Origin: Winogradskyella litoriviva
GTDB taxonomy: Bacteria; Bacteroidota; Bacteroidia; Flavobacteriales; Flavobacteriaceae
Direction: 5' to 3'
Assembly: GCF_013249065.1 (NCBI RefSeq)
Contig: NZ_JABRWQ010000006.1
Span: forward strand, 124,001-188,000
Length of the DNA stretch: 64,000 nt
Shown here: positions 27,439-35,531 of the stretch, piece after piece
Position numbering within the stretch: position 1 is the stretch's first letter
Layout of the letters: every line of letters starts with the position of its first letter
Made by a program: the position numbers and the translations under genes
The notes under the pieces: generated by a model
What the model saw: the letters and a program-made list of their open reading frames with translations, nothing else
Told to the model about the DNA's origin: nothing
The model's database searches: none

Positions 27439-27585
27439 ATCTTTTGGTTGTTCAACTTTCTGTTCTACTTCAATCTTTTTGTAAGAAAAATTTACTTCGT
27501 TTCTACTAGTAATATCGTCTAACATTAAAAGGCAGGTCACAACAACAAAAAATATGACTAAACCTCCAAGAATATTATTTCTCAT
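27412..27585 (-). CDS. small single-pass membrane protein
   Basis: 57 residues from the ATG at 27585 (MRNNILGGLVIFFVVVTCLLMLDD...): one hydrophobic helix (about 6-24), then a charged tail. A longer 78-residue version is possible but its extra N terminus is less likely. No family recognised. It converges with dxs. Confidence 0.5.
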   Translation of the reverse strand: MRNNILGGLVIFFVVVTCLLMLDDITSRNEVNFSYKKIEVEQKVEQPKDLAVIDKEE

Positions 27586-27672
27586 AAGTAGGTGTTTTAA
27601 TAGCTTGAATATCAAATCAAAATTAAATAATTTGTCGTTAAAAAACAAATTTATTCGACAAAATACACAATT

Positions 27673-29010
27673 TTAGATTTGGCCTTTCAATTTTTTATGC
27701 AATAACATTGCGTTAGTATCTGATAATTTCGAAATATAAAGACAAACAGCTAATAAATTATTATACAGAGATTTGTTACCTAACTTTACGGTTTCTGGTA
27801 GTATGTTTACTAAGAGTTTATCATAATTGGTCATATTACCCTCAAAGTAATTAAAGGCCATTTTACCAAAAGATTTGAGAAGCTGGTTTAGAATTTCATA
27901 ACCAGCAATTTCTTTATTTATAACCTCTTTAGATTGGTAAACATTATTAATACTTATATTAATAATATCTTTGATTTGTGCTTTATACTGGCTAACATCT
28001 AATAATGCTGTTTCAAACTTACCTGCTAAAATATCTTCTTCATGTGTCATAAATAAAGAAGCCGCTTCATTGATTAATCTACCAATGGCCAAGGCTCTTA
28101 AATAGCTTATCCTGTCCTCTGTTGTTCTTAAAGCGTTGTAATTTTCAGTTTTAATACTGTCTCTTACTAAATTTATTAAATACTCTAAAGCATATTCTTC
28201 TTGTATTAACCCAAGATTAATTCCATCTTCAAAATCTATTATAGTATAACAAATATCATCTGCAGCCTCTACCAAATAAGCCAAAGGATGTCTATTAAAA
28301 CTTAAGTTTTCATTACTTCGTTTTGTTAATCCTAACTCAAAAGCAACCTCATTAAACATCTGTTTTTCACTTTGAAAAAAGCCGTATTTTTTATCTACTA
28401 CATGATTGGATGGTCTTTTTGGTAATGATTCTTTTGGGTATTTCATAAATGCGCCCAAAGTAGCAAAGCTTAATCTTAAACCTCCTTCTCTACCTTCTCT
28501 ACTTTCCGTTAAAATTTTGAAACCATTCGCATTACCTTCAAAATCACATAGATCTTGATATTCTTTATCTGTTAAATGATTTTTAAACTGTAATCCATTT
28601 CCGGATTTAAAATAAGCACCTATGGCTTTTTCTCCTGAATGGCCAAAGGGCGGATTCCCTATATCATGTGCTAAAGCGGCTGCCGCAACAATAGCACCAA
28701 AATCATTCATTTTATAACCATGTACATTTTCTAGATGCGGATGTTTTTTTAACAACAACTGCCCTACTTTTCTTCCTAAAGAACGACCAACTACGCTTAC
28801 TTCTAAACTATGAGTTAAGCGTGTGTGTACAAAATCTGTTTTTGATAAAGGAACAACTTGAGTCTTATCTTGAAGCCCTCTAAACTCCGATGAAAATATA
28901 ATACGGTCGTAATCAACTTCAAAACCTAAACGTGTTTCATCTTGTTCTTTTCTTAATCTTTTATTTGTGTCGCCAAAGCGCTTTAAAGAGAGTAATTGTT
29001 CCCAATTCAT
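27673..29010 (-). CDS. dgt: deoxyguanosinetriphosphate triphosphohydrolase (dGTPase)
   Basis: 445 residues, HD-domain superfamily. The N terminus has RLRKEQDETRLGFEVDYDRIIFSSEFRGLQDKTQV. The metal ligands are H and HD in HTRLTHSLEV (about 60-69) and AHDIGNPPFGHSGE (about 113-126). VEAADDICYTIIDFEDG (about 250) supplies the last aspartate. It hydrolyses dGTP, or other dNTPs in this subfamily, to the nucleoside and triphosphate. Monocistronic in this view. Confidence 0.92.
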   Translation of the reverse strand: MNWEQLLSLKRFGDTNKRLRKEQDETRLGFEVDYDRIIFSSEFRGLQDKTQVVPLSKTDFVHTRLTHSLEVSVVGRSLGRKVGQLLLKKHPHLENVHGYKMNDFGAIVAAAALAHDIGNPPFGHSGEKAIGAYFKSGNGLQFKNHLTDKEYQDLCDFEGNANGFKILTESREGREGGLRLSFATLGAFMKYPKESLPKRPSNHVVDKKYGFFQSEKQMFNEVAFELGLTKRSNENLSFNRHPLAYLVEAADDICYTIIDFEDGINLGLIQEEYALEYLINLVRDSIKTENYNALRTTEDRISYLRALAIGRLINEAASLFMTHEEDILAGKFETALLDVSQYKAQIKDIINISINNVYQSKEVINKEIAGYEILNQLLKSFGKMAFNYFEGNMTNYDKLLVNILPETVKLGNKSLYNNLLAVCLYISKLSDTNAMLLHKKLKGQI

Positions 29011-29136
29011 AAATACATAATTATAACCTGCAAGATAAGTAAATTGATATAGAATTGAGTACTAAAAGAAGGATAGACAGTATTCCATTTTATGTTATGT
29101 AAATGTTTCCTAAATATAAATTCGCATAATATTAAC

Positions 29137-29214
29137 GTAACGATACGCTAACCATTTAGTGATGAATCGTTAATTTTTATATAACCTAATTAGTCTTTTA
29201 TCATAGTTTCTTTG
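29137..29214 (+). promoter_or_regulatory. promoter region of the beta-helix lipoprotein gene with weak PHO-like repeats
   Basis: TTTGC at 29211-29215 is a -7-like core about 50 bp before the ATG. Upstream are GTAACGA (29138-29144) and CTAACCA (29149-29155), spaced 11 bp, and ATAACCT at 29181-29187. These loosely resemble the repeats before the porin and PiT genes. The evidence here is weaker than at those sites. Confidence 0.3.
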
Positions 29215-29261
29215 CACCACAATAATAAACAAACAAAACACTGTATAATAAAACTAAACTC

Positions 29262-30533
29262 ATGAAAAAATTACTTTTAATCACGTTAGTCGCTTCATCT
29301 CTAGTATTCACTAGTTGTTTTAAAGATGATGATACGCCTATTATTATAGAGGAAACTACAATCTATATTAATGATAATGGAGGTGGTACAGTTGATTGCC
29401 CGATTGTAGCTGTTACTGGTGCTATTTCAGAAAATACAACTTGGACATCTGATAACATTTATCAATTAAACCAAAAAGTAGTTGTGAGCTCAGGTACTAC
29501 TTTAACTATTAATCCTGGTACAATTATTAAGGGTTCTGCTGGGACAGGCTCTCTAGCTTCTGCTTTAATTGTTGCAAGAGGTGCAACTTTAAATGCTCAA
29601 GGTACCGCTGACCAACCAATTATATTTACATCTACTAGTGATAATATTACGTGTGGTGAAACTGCAGGTACTAATTTAGATGAAAATGATAGAGGACTTT
29701 GGGGAGGATTAATTGTTTTAGGTAATGCACCTTGTTCTTTTTCTGGTGATATTACAGAAGCTCAAATTGAAGGAATTCCTGCTGATGATACGTTTGGACT
29801 TTATGGTGGTACTGATGCTACTGATAGCTCTGGTGTATTACAATATATCTCAATTCGCCATGGTGGTGCATTAATTGGAGAAGGTAACGAAATTAATGGT
29901 TTAACACTCGGTGGTGTTGGTAATGGTACAGTAATAAATAATATTGAAGTTGTTGGTAATGTTGATGATGGTATTGAGTTCTTTGGTGGTACTGTAGATG
30001 CTACTAACTTATTAGTTTGGGCTCAAGGTGATGATGCTATAGATATTGACCAAGCCTATGCTGGTACTATTGATAATGCTGTTGTTGTATTAGGAGATTT
30101 CTCTGACCATGCTTTTGAAATTGATGGTCCTGAAGGAACTGCAACTGGTTCTTTTACTTTACAAAATGCCACAATCATTGGTAACACTGTAACTGATAAC
30201 GGTGAATATGCTGATTACAGAAGTAATGCAATGGGTACTACTAGTAACATTTATGCATACGGATTTAAAGATTCATCTGATGTAGAACTAGATAATGACG
30301 GTGTTGCTACTAATTACAACAATGGTTTAATAACATTTGGAGTTTGGCAGGTTGTTTTACCAACTGGTGTGGCAAACGCTGCAGATATCTTTGTAAATAA
30401 AGCAGAAAATGTAACGGTAACAGGTTTAGGCTCTACTGCAACTGCTGTAACCCAAGGTTCTCAAACTGTTGGAGCAACTACTTCTAATTTAAGTTGGACT
30501 TACGCTAATACAGCTGGCGGATTAGGCTTCTAA
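29262..30533 (+). CDS. beta-helix surface lipoprotein paired with a TonB receptor
   Basis: 423 residues with a lipobox (FTSCFKDDD, Cys about 19) followed by acidic residues, as in surface-exposed Bacteroidetes lipoproteins. The body is a run of short G-, T- and D-rich beta-helix rungs (for example YISIRHGGALIGEGNEINGLTLGGVGNGT and NVDDGIEFFGGTVDATNLLVWAQGDDAIDIDQAYAG), pectate-lyase-like without obvious catalytic residues. It sits 60 bp before a large TonB receptor with a strong hairpin between, the arrangement of a receptor with its surface partner. The phosphate genes downstream suggest a phosphorus substrate; this is inference. Confidence 0.75.
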   Translation: MKKLLLITLVASSLVFTSCFKDDDTPIIIEETTIYINDNGGGTVDCPIVAVTGAISENTTWTSDNIYQLNQKVVVSSGTTLTINPGTIIKGSAGTGSLASALIVARGATLNAQGTADQPIIFTSTSDNITCGETAGTNLDENDRGLWGGLIVLGNAPCSFSGDITEAQIEGIPADDTFGLYGGTDATDSSGVLQYISIRHGGALIGEGNEINGLTLGGVGNGTVINNIEVVGNVDDGIEFFGGTVDATNLLVWAQGDDAIDIDQAYAGTIDNAVVVLGDFSDHAFEIDGPEGTATGSFTLQNATIIGNTVTDNGEYADYRSNAMGTTSNIYAYGFKDSSDVELDNDGVATNYNNGLITFGVWQVVLPTGVANAADIFVNKAENVTVTGLGSTATAVTQGSQTVGATTSNLSWTYANTAGGLGF

Positions 30534-30553
30534 AAAACACTTTTAATATACTT

Positions 30554-30580
30554 GCCCATCGTTTAAAATAAGCGATGGGC
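30554..30580 (+). other. intercistronic hairpin between lipoprotein and TonB receptor
   Basis: Arms GCCCATCG (30554-30561) and CGATGGGC (30573-30580) with an 11-nt loop and no following T-run. It would attenuate or protect the message rather than end it. It is comparable in place to 4341-4380. Confidence 0.6.
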
Positions 30581-30595
30581 TATTTAAATTATAAT

Positions 30596-33415
30596 ATGAA
30601 AAATATACAAAACGTATTAACTTTTGTTTTCATTCTAACCTTTAGTTTATCATTTGCACAAGGTATTGTTACAGGTACTATTATAGATGATGAATTTAGT
30701 GAACCAATGGCTTTTTCTAATGTATTGGTAAAAGGAACAACTATAGGTGTAAGTTCTGACTTTGACGGAAAATACCAACTAGAACTAGAGGAAGGTACAT
30801 ATACTTTAGTTTTTTCATTTGTTGGGTATAAAACCAAAGAAATTACTGATGTTGTTATTAAAAACGGGGAAACTGTAATTTTAGATATTCTTTTAGAAAC
30901 CAACTCCTTAGACACGGTTGTAATTACCACCTCTACAAAGCGAAATACGGAAAGTTCAGTATTAAACCTACAGAAAAAATCTGTTGTAGTAATGGATGGG
31001 ATTTCTGCTCAAGCCATAAAAAATTCAGGAGCCAGTAATGTCGCTAGTGCAGTAAAAAGTGTACCTGGTGTTTCTATACAAGGCGGAAAATATGTTTACG
31101 TACGTGGATTAGGTGACAGATATACAAAATCTATTTTAAATGGCGTTGATATTCCTGGTCTAGATCCAGATAGAAACACTATTCAAATGGATTTATTTCC
31201 AACAAATATTTTAGACAATGTAATTGTATTAAAATCAGCTTCTGCTGAGTATCCTGCCGATTTTACTGGTGGTATTGTAAATATTGTTACAAAAGATTTC
31301 CCAACAAAAGCTGAATATTCAATATCTCTTGGCTTAGGTTATAATCCAGATATGCATTTTAATAACGAATACTTAAAAGCAACAGGAAGTGATACGGATT
31401 TCTTTGGTTTTGATGATGGTACGAGAGATTTACCTATACACAGGTATCAACAAATACCAGGTACATTTGATGACAGGCTTTTACTTACAACACTAACCGA
31501 TAGATTCTCAAAAGAGCTTAGTGCAAAACAGCAAGCTAGTGGTATGAATTTTGATTTCGGATTTACTCTTGGTAATCAATATGATGTAGGAGATAATAAG
31601 ATAGGTTATTTAGCTTCGTTCTCTTATAAAAATGAAACAGAGTTTTATAAAAGCAGAATAGATGGAGCAAATATTAAAGATAGTGAAGATGACAATAACA
31701 CTAAACCGACTTTAATTTCTAGCGGAACCGAAGGAATAAACAACATTATTCTTAATGGTATGTTAGGCTTAACATACAAAACTGATTTGTCTAAATATGG
31801 CGTAAAGCTATTGCATATTCAAAATGGTGAATCTACTGCAGGTTATTTTGATCAAATTATTTCTCAAGATGGACTTGGTGGTGGTTTAGAAAATCTTACT
31901 AAAAGCTCTATAACCTACACAGAACGTTCTGTTACAAACTTACTTATTTCTGGTGACCACAGATTAAGTGATGATGACAATCCGTTAAATCTAGAATGGA
32001 AATTATCACCTACTTTCTCTAAAGTAATGGACAAGAATCACAAAATTACACCATTACAACAAACAGATAATGGAGAATCTTTTATTAGCCCTTCTGCCTC
32101 GACATATCCAATACAATTATGGAGAAATTTAATAGAAGAGAGTTGGTCTGGAAAAGTAGATTTAGATAAGAATATAGAATTATTCGGAAAACCTGCAAAA
32201 CTTAAATTTGGTGGCGCATATACTTATAAATTTAGAGATTTTAGTATTGATGATTATACATTTACAATTAGTGGAGATGATTCATTTATTGCCGACGGAA
32301 ATGTAAACAATCTATTAAATTCTGATAATTTATGGAATCCTACAACAGACTCAGGTACACATTTGGTTTTTGGAGATCAATTTAATGCAAACGATTCCTA
32401 TGAAGGAGAACAAGGTATTGGAGCCACATACTTATCAATAGAGTTTAATTTAGCGGAAAACTTAAAAACTGTTTTAGGTTTAAGAACAGAATATTTTAGC
32501 TCATATTATACTGGTCAGAACAACTCAGAAGTATATAATAGAGAGAATATTTTAGATGAATTTGACTTTTTCCCATCAGCTAATTTAATTTATTCTGTAA
32601 ACGACAAATCTAATTTAAGAACCTCATTTTCTCGTACAACAGCTAGACCATCTTTTAAAGAAGCTTCGGTTGCACAGATTTTTGATCCAATTACAAACAG
32701 GTTATTTATTGGTAATATTGACTTAGTGCCAACTTACGTTAACAACTTCGATTTAAGATACGAGTACTTTGGCAATAGAGGTCAAATGTTTGCTATCAGT
32801 GGGTTCTTTAAAGATTTCACCGATCCTATTGAGCAAACTTTCTTTTTACAAGCACCTACTCAGTTAACCATGGGTAACTTAGGAAATGCAACAGTCTATG
32901 GTGTAGAATTTGAACTTAGGCAACGTTTAGGTTTTATTTCTGAAGGTTTAGATAACTTAAAGATAGTAGCCAATGCCTCATTAATGAAATCTGAAGTTAC
33001 AATGTCTGATGATGAATTTGAAAGTAGAAACTTAGCAGCACTCAATGGCGAAACTATTGATCGTGAAAGAGATTTACAAGGTCAAGCACCATATTTAATT
33101 AATGTTGGTTTAGACTACAATAATTCAGACATTGGAGTTCAATCTGGTTTATTCTATAATGTTCAAGGAAAAACTTTAGAAACTGTTGGTATAGGGTTAG
33201 TACCTGACGTCTATACTCAGCCTTTTGAAAGCTTAAATTTCACCATAAATAAATCATTCGGAGAAAATAAAAACTCATCGATTGATTTAAAAGTTACTAA
33301 TATATTAGGTAGTACAAAACTAAGTGAATACGATATTTATGGAGCAGCTAACCAAACATTCTCATTAAGAGATCCTGGTACTGAAATCTCTTTAGGCTAT
33401 TCTTTTAAATTCTAA
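30596..33415 (+). CDS. TonB-dependent receptor with N-terminal carboxypeptidase-D-like domain
   Basis: 939 residues from the ATG at 30596, where a clean signal peptide begins (MKNIQNVLTFVF...SFAQG). The in-frame ATG at 30575 lies inside the hairpin. A CarboxypepD_reg-like domain follows (about 22-105: GTIIDDEFSEPMAFSNVLVKGTTIGVSSDFDGKYQLEL), then a plug (GVSIQGGKYVYVRGLGDRYTKSILNGVDIPGLDPDR) and a barrel ending in EISLGYSFKF. The YVRGLGDRY plug block marks a receptor type I associate with beta-helix lipoprotein partners. It is followed by a bidirectional terminator. Confidence 0.9.
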   Translation: MKNIQNVLTFVFILTFSLSFAQGIVTGTIIDDEFSEPMAFSNVLVKGTTIGVSSDFDGKYQLELEEGTYTLVFSFVGYKTKEITDVVIKNGETVILDILLETNSLDTVVITTSTKRNTESSVLNLQKKSVVVMDGISAQAIKNSGASNVASAVKSVPGVSIQGGKYVYVRGLGDRYTKSILNGVDIPGLDPDRNTIQMDLFPTNILDNVIVLKSASAEYPADFTGGIVNIVTKDFPTKAEYSISLGLGYNPDMHFNNEYLKATGSDTDFFGFDDGTRDLPIHRYQQIPGTFDDRLLLTTLTDRFSKELSAKQQASGMNFDFGFTLGNQYDVGDNKIGYLASFSYKNETEFYKSRIDGANIKDSEDDNNTKPTLISSGTEGINNIILNGMLGLTYKTDLSKYGVKLLHIQNGESTAGYFDQIISQDGLGGGLENLTKSSITYTERSVTNLLISGDHRLSDDDNPLNLEWKLSPTFSKVMDKNHKITPLQQTDNGESFISPSASTYPIQLWRNLIEESWSGKVDLDKNIELFGKPAKLKFGGAYTYKFRDFSIDDYTFTISGDDSFIADGNVNNLLNSDNLWNPTTDSGTHLVFGDQFNANDSYEGEQGIGATYLSIEFNLAENLKTVLGLRTEYFSSYYTGQNNSEVYNRENILDEFDFFPSANLIYSVNDKSNLRTSFSRTTARPSFKEASVAQIFDPITNRLFIGNIDLVPTYVNNFDLRYEYFGNRGQMFAISGFFKDFTDPIEQTFFLQAPTQLTMGNLGNATVYGVEFELRQRLGFISEGLDNLKIVANASLMKSEVTMSDDEFESRNLAALNGETIDRERDLQGQAPYLINVGLDYNNSDIGVQSGLFYNVQGKTLETVGIGLVPDVYTQPFESLNFTINKSFGENKNSSIDLKVTNILGSTKLSEYDIYGAANQTFSLRDPGTEISLGYSFKF

Positions 33416-33444
33416 GGATAAAAGAACACATAATCCCTAAAACC

Positions 33445-33482
33445 AAAAAAGGCTTTCTGATTACTCAGAAAGCCTTTTTTAA
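33445..33482. terminator. bidirectional terminator between the TonB receptor and the MORN-like gene
   Basis: Arms AAAAAAGGCTTTCTGA (33445-33460) and TCAGAAAGCCTTTTTT (33465-33480) with a 4-nt loop. A-runs and T-runs on both sides let it serve both convergent genes. Confidence 0.92.
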
Positions 33483-33497
33483 TATATTAAAATAAAA

Positions 33498-33854
33498 CTA
33501 TTTATTAACGGCAACTTTCGTTTTATTGTTCCATTTATTAACGGTTACAATTCTAGAATCAATGTAATCTACTTCTTGTAAAGAATCACCTTCCCAGAAA
33601 AACCATTTACCTACTTTTTTACCTGCTTCATAAGTACCCAATGCTACCTTATTTCCTTCTGAATCAAAACTTATCCATTCGCCTTGTAATTTTCCATCTG
33701 CATTAAAAGCACCTTTTTGTTGTACTTCTCCATTATCATGGTAATACGTTGCGATTGTTAAATCACCTTTCTTTTCTAATTTTGTTTGGGTCTTATCTTG
33801 TCCATATGTAAAACCTACACACAGCATTACTATTACCAATACTATTTTTTTCAT
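33498..33854 (-). CDS. small secreted protein with MORN-like/YwqK repeats
   Basis: 118 residues with signal peptide (cleavage after TYGQ). Short repeats of the type GxWxxFDxxGxxxxxGxYxxGKKxGxWxxF are visible (about 55-95), as in the YwqK/MORN-type family. The promoter is striking: four tandem 7-mers in PHO-box spacing ending 12 nt before TTTG of an exact -7 box. That would place this otherwise obscure gene under the same control as the neighbouring phosphate genes. Molecular function is unknown. Confidence 0.7.
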   Translation of the reverse strand: MKKIVLVIVMLCVGFTYGQDKTQTKLEKKGDLTIATYYHDNGEVQQKGAFNADGKLQGEWISFDSEGNKVALGTYEAGKKVGKWFFWEGDSLQEVDYIDSRIVTVNKWNNKTKVAVNK

Positions 33855-33886
33855 CTCTTTTTGGGATTTATTTTAAACTCACTACC

Positions 33887-33942
33887 CAAAGATAACTTAT
33901 ATTTTACATTTAAACAACATTTACGTAACATTAAGTTAACAT
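33887..33942 (-). promoter_or_regulatory. four tandem 7-mers in PHO-box layout plus -7 box
   Basis: Read on the minus strand from 33942: ATGTTAA, ATGTTAC, ATGTTGT and ATGTAAA, each separated by 4 nt (11-bp period, the geometry of the E. coli PHO box, whose core is CTGTCAT). The last 7-mer ends at 33903; 12 nt later comes TTTG (33890-33887), part of the exact -7 box TATCTTTG. The spacing and repeat number are directly visible; binding by a PhoB-like regulator is inference. Confidence 0.6.
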
Positions 33943-34062
33943 ATAACACTTAACAATTTGATTTCAAAAACATTAAAACATCATTAACCGCCGATTTAAA
34001 CTTAATAATTAGATAATATTAGCATTACAATTTAAAAACTTTTACTAACCATATTTGTAAAG

Positions 34063-34166
34063 TGTTACAACAACACATTTAGTATTTCATAATTTTTATT
34101 AGTTTTTGTCGACTTAATAAAAATGAATTCTAATAAGGCTGCTTTACTTAAAGCAGCTTTTTTTTA
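34063..34166 (+). ncRNA. candidate small RNA upstream of the porin gene, complementary to its leader
   Basis: About 100 nt with no convincing coding frame. A near-consensus -7 box (CATATTTG at 34050-34057) precedes it and a strong terminator (34138-34166) ends it. Bases 34098-34112 (ATTAGTTTTTGTCGA) are a perfect 15-nt reverse complement of 34225-34239 in the porin leader, 9-23 nt before the porin ATG. The transcript could therefore pair with porin mRNA at the initiation region. Alternatively the two arms form one large fold in a read-through transcript. No expression data can be read from sequence. Confidence 0.45.
34138..34166 (+). terminator. terminator with no coding gene in front of it
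   Basis: Arms GCTGCTTT (34138-34145) and AAAGCAGC (34150-34157), 4-nt loop, then nine T. The nearest upstream gene points the other way, so the hairpin must end a non-coding transcript. Confidence 0.85.
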
Positions 34167-34187
34167 TACATGTAAAATAATAATTAG

Positions 34188-34222
34188 GAAACATTCAGTT
34201 AACATTAAAGTTAGTTCTTTGC
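34188..34222 (+). promoter_or_regulatory. PHO-like direct repeat and -7 core of the porin gene
   Basis: GAAACAT (34188-34194) and TTAACAT (34199-34205), spaced 4 nt, followed after 12 nt by TTTGC (34218-34222). The same 12-nt gap to TTTG is seen at the PiT promoter and, on the other strand, at 33887-33942. The repeats run in the opposite orientation relative to the gene, compared with the 33887 site. Confidence 0.5.
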
Positions 34223-34247
34223 ACTCGACAAAAACTAATTACTAATA

Positions 34248-35453
34248 ATGAAATTTAAAATCTCTGCAATTGCTATTCTTTTAATAGCAATAACATCTCT
34301 TAGCGCACAGGAAATTAGCGATACCTCATTTGGAAAAGGCTTAATTAATTTTACTGCGAAAGACAGTTCATTTAGCATAAAATTTGCACCTCGTTTTCAG
34401 GTGCGCTCCATCTCTTCTTGGGATCATGATGGTGATCAATACGGAAGTCCAGAACATAATTTTATAGTACGTAGAGCACGTTTAAAATTCGATGGTTTCG
34501 CATATAGTCCTAAACTAAAATACAAACTAGAGTTAGGTTTATCTAATAGAGATATTTCTGGAGCAAACGATTTTAACAGAAATACACCACGTTATATTTT
34601 AGATGCTGTTATTATGTGGAATTTCGCGGGCAATTGGGAACTTTGGGCAGGACAAACAAAACTCCCAGGAAATGTAGAACGTGTAGTGTCATCCGCAAAT
34701 CTTCAATTTATTGATCGCTCATTATTAAACAGCCGTTTTAATATAGACCGTGATCTAGGTATTCAATTACGCCACAAAACAAATTTGGGCGGTAACTTTT
34801 TAATGCGCGAAAAATTTGCAGTTTCTCAAGGTGAGGGTCGTAATGTCACAGAAGGTAACGAAGGTGGCTTGCAATATACTGCGCGTTTAGAATTTTTGCC
34901 TTTCGGAACCTTTAAGTCTAAAGGTGATTATAGTCAATCTGATTTGAAACGTGAAGTAAAACCAAAATTAATGGTAGGTTTCACATATAACTACAACCAA
35001 GATGCTGTGAGAGAAAGAGGTTTTGCTGGTGATTATATGATTAGAACTGATGGTTCTATTTACGAAACTGACCAAACAACCATTTTTGCAGATGCTATGT
35101 TTAAGTATAACGGATTTTCTTTTATGGGAGAATACGCAAAACGTACAGCAGGTAACGAAATTGCAACTGAAGCTGACGGAACTACTCCTACAGGAGATGT
35201 TGTTTTAACAGGTAATGCTTTAAACTTACAAGCAGGTTATTTATTTAAAAGTAACTACGAAATTGCAGCTCGTTTTACAACTTTAGATTTTGAGACTATA
35301 ACCGGATCATTACCTAGAGAACAATATACTTTAGGAGCTTCAAAATATATTGTTGGTCATAAATTAAAAGTTCAGTCTGATATTAGCTACTCTACTGAAG
35401 ATGGGAATGAAGATAATATTACATTTAGACTTGGTTTTGACATTCACTTTTAA
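34248..35453 (+). CDS. phosphate-selective porin O/P family outer-membrane protein
   Basis: 401 residues with signal peptide (cleavage after LSAQ), then an OprO/OprP-type beta barrel: FAPRFQVRSISSWDHDGDQYGSPEHNFIVRRARLKFDGFAYSPKLKYKLELGLSN near the N terminus and closing strand ITFRLGFDIHF. Members form anion- or phosphate-preferring pores. The next gene is a PiT phosphate transporter 78 bp downstream, with matching regulatory repeats, which supports the phosphate role. Its leader is the target of the complementary segment described at 34063-34166. Confidence 0.85.
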   Translation: MKFKISAIAILLIAITSLSAQEISDTSFGKGLINFTAKDSSFSIKFAPRFQVRSISSWDHDGDQYGSPEHNFIVRRARLKFDGFAYSPKLKYKLELGLSNRDISGANDFNRNTPRYILDAVIMWNFAGNWELWAGQTKLPGNVERVVSSANLQFIDRSLLNSRFNIDRDLGIQLRHKTNLGGNFLMREKFAVSQGEGRNVTEGNEGGLQYTARLEFLPFGTFKSKGDYSQSDLKREVKPKLMVGFTYNYNQDAVRERGFAGDYMIRTDGSIYETDQTTIFADAMFKYNGFSFMGEYAKRTAGNEIATEADGTTPTGDVVLTGNALNLQAGYLFKSNYEIAARFTTLDFETITGSLPREQYTLGASKYIVGHKLKVQSDISYSTEDGNEDNITFRLGFDIHF

Positions 35454-35463
35454 ACTTTAAGAA

Positions 35464-35509
35464 ATAACAATTACGTAACCTTACAATCAAATTGTATAAC
35501 AATATTTGC
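35464..35509 (+). promoter_or_regulatory. PHO-like direct repeats and -7 core of the PiT gene
   Basis: ATAACAA (35464-35470), GTAACCT (35475-35481) and a degenerate ATCAAAT (35486-35492), each 4 nt apart. TTTG at 35505-35508 follows after 12 nt. The first spacer (TTAC) is the same as one in the 33887-33942 array read on the plus strand. It indicates that PiT has its own promoter besides read-through from the porin gene. Confidence 0.5.
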
Positions 35510-35531
35510 AAACTTATTTTATTTAAAAATT

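Noticed and set aside
34123..34245. 40-codon frame running from the candidate small RNA into the porin leader
   Set aside because: It reads through the terminator hairpin, has no family-like sequence and ends at the porin start; treated as chance.
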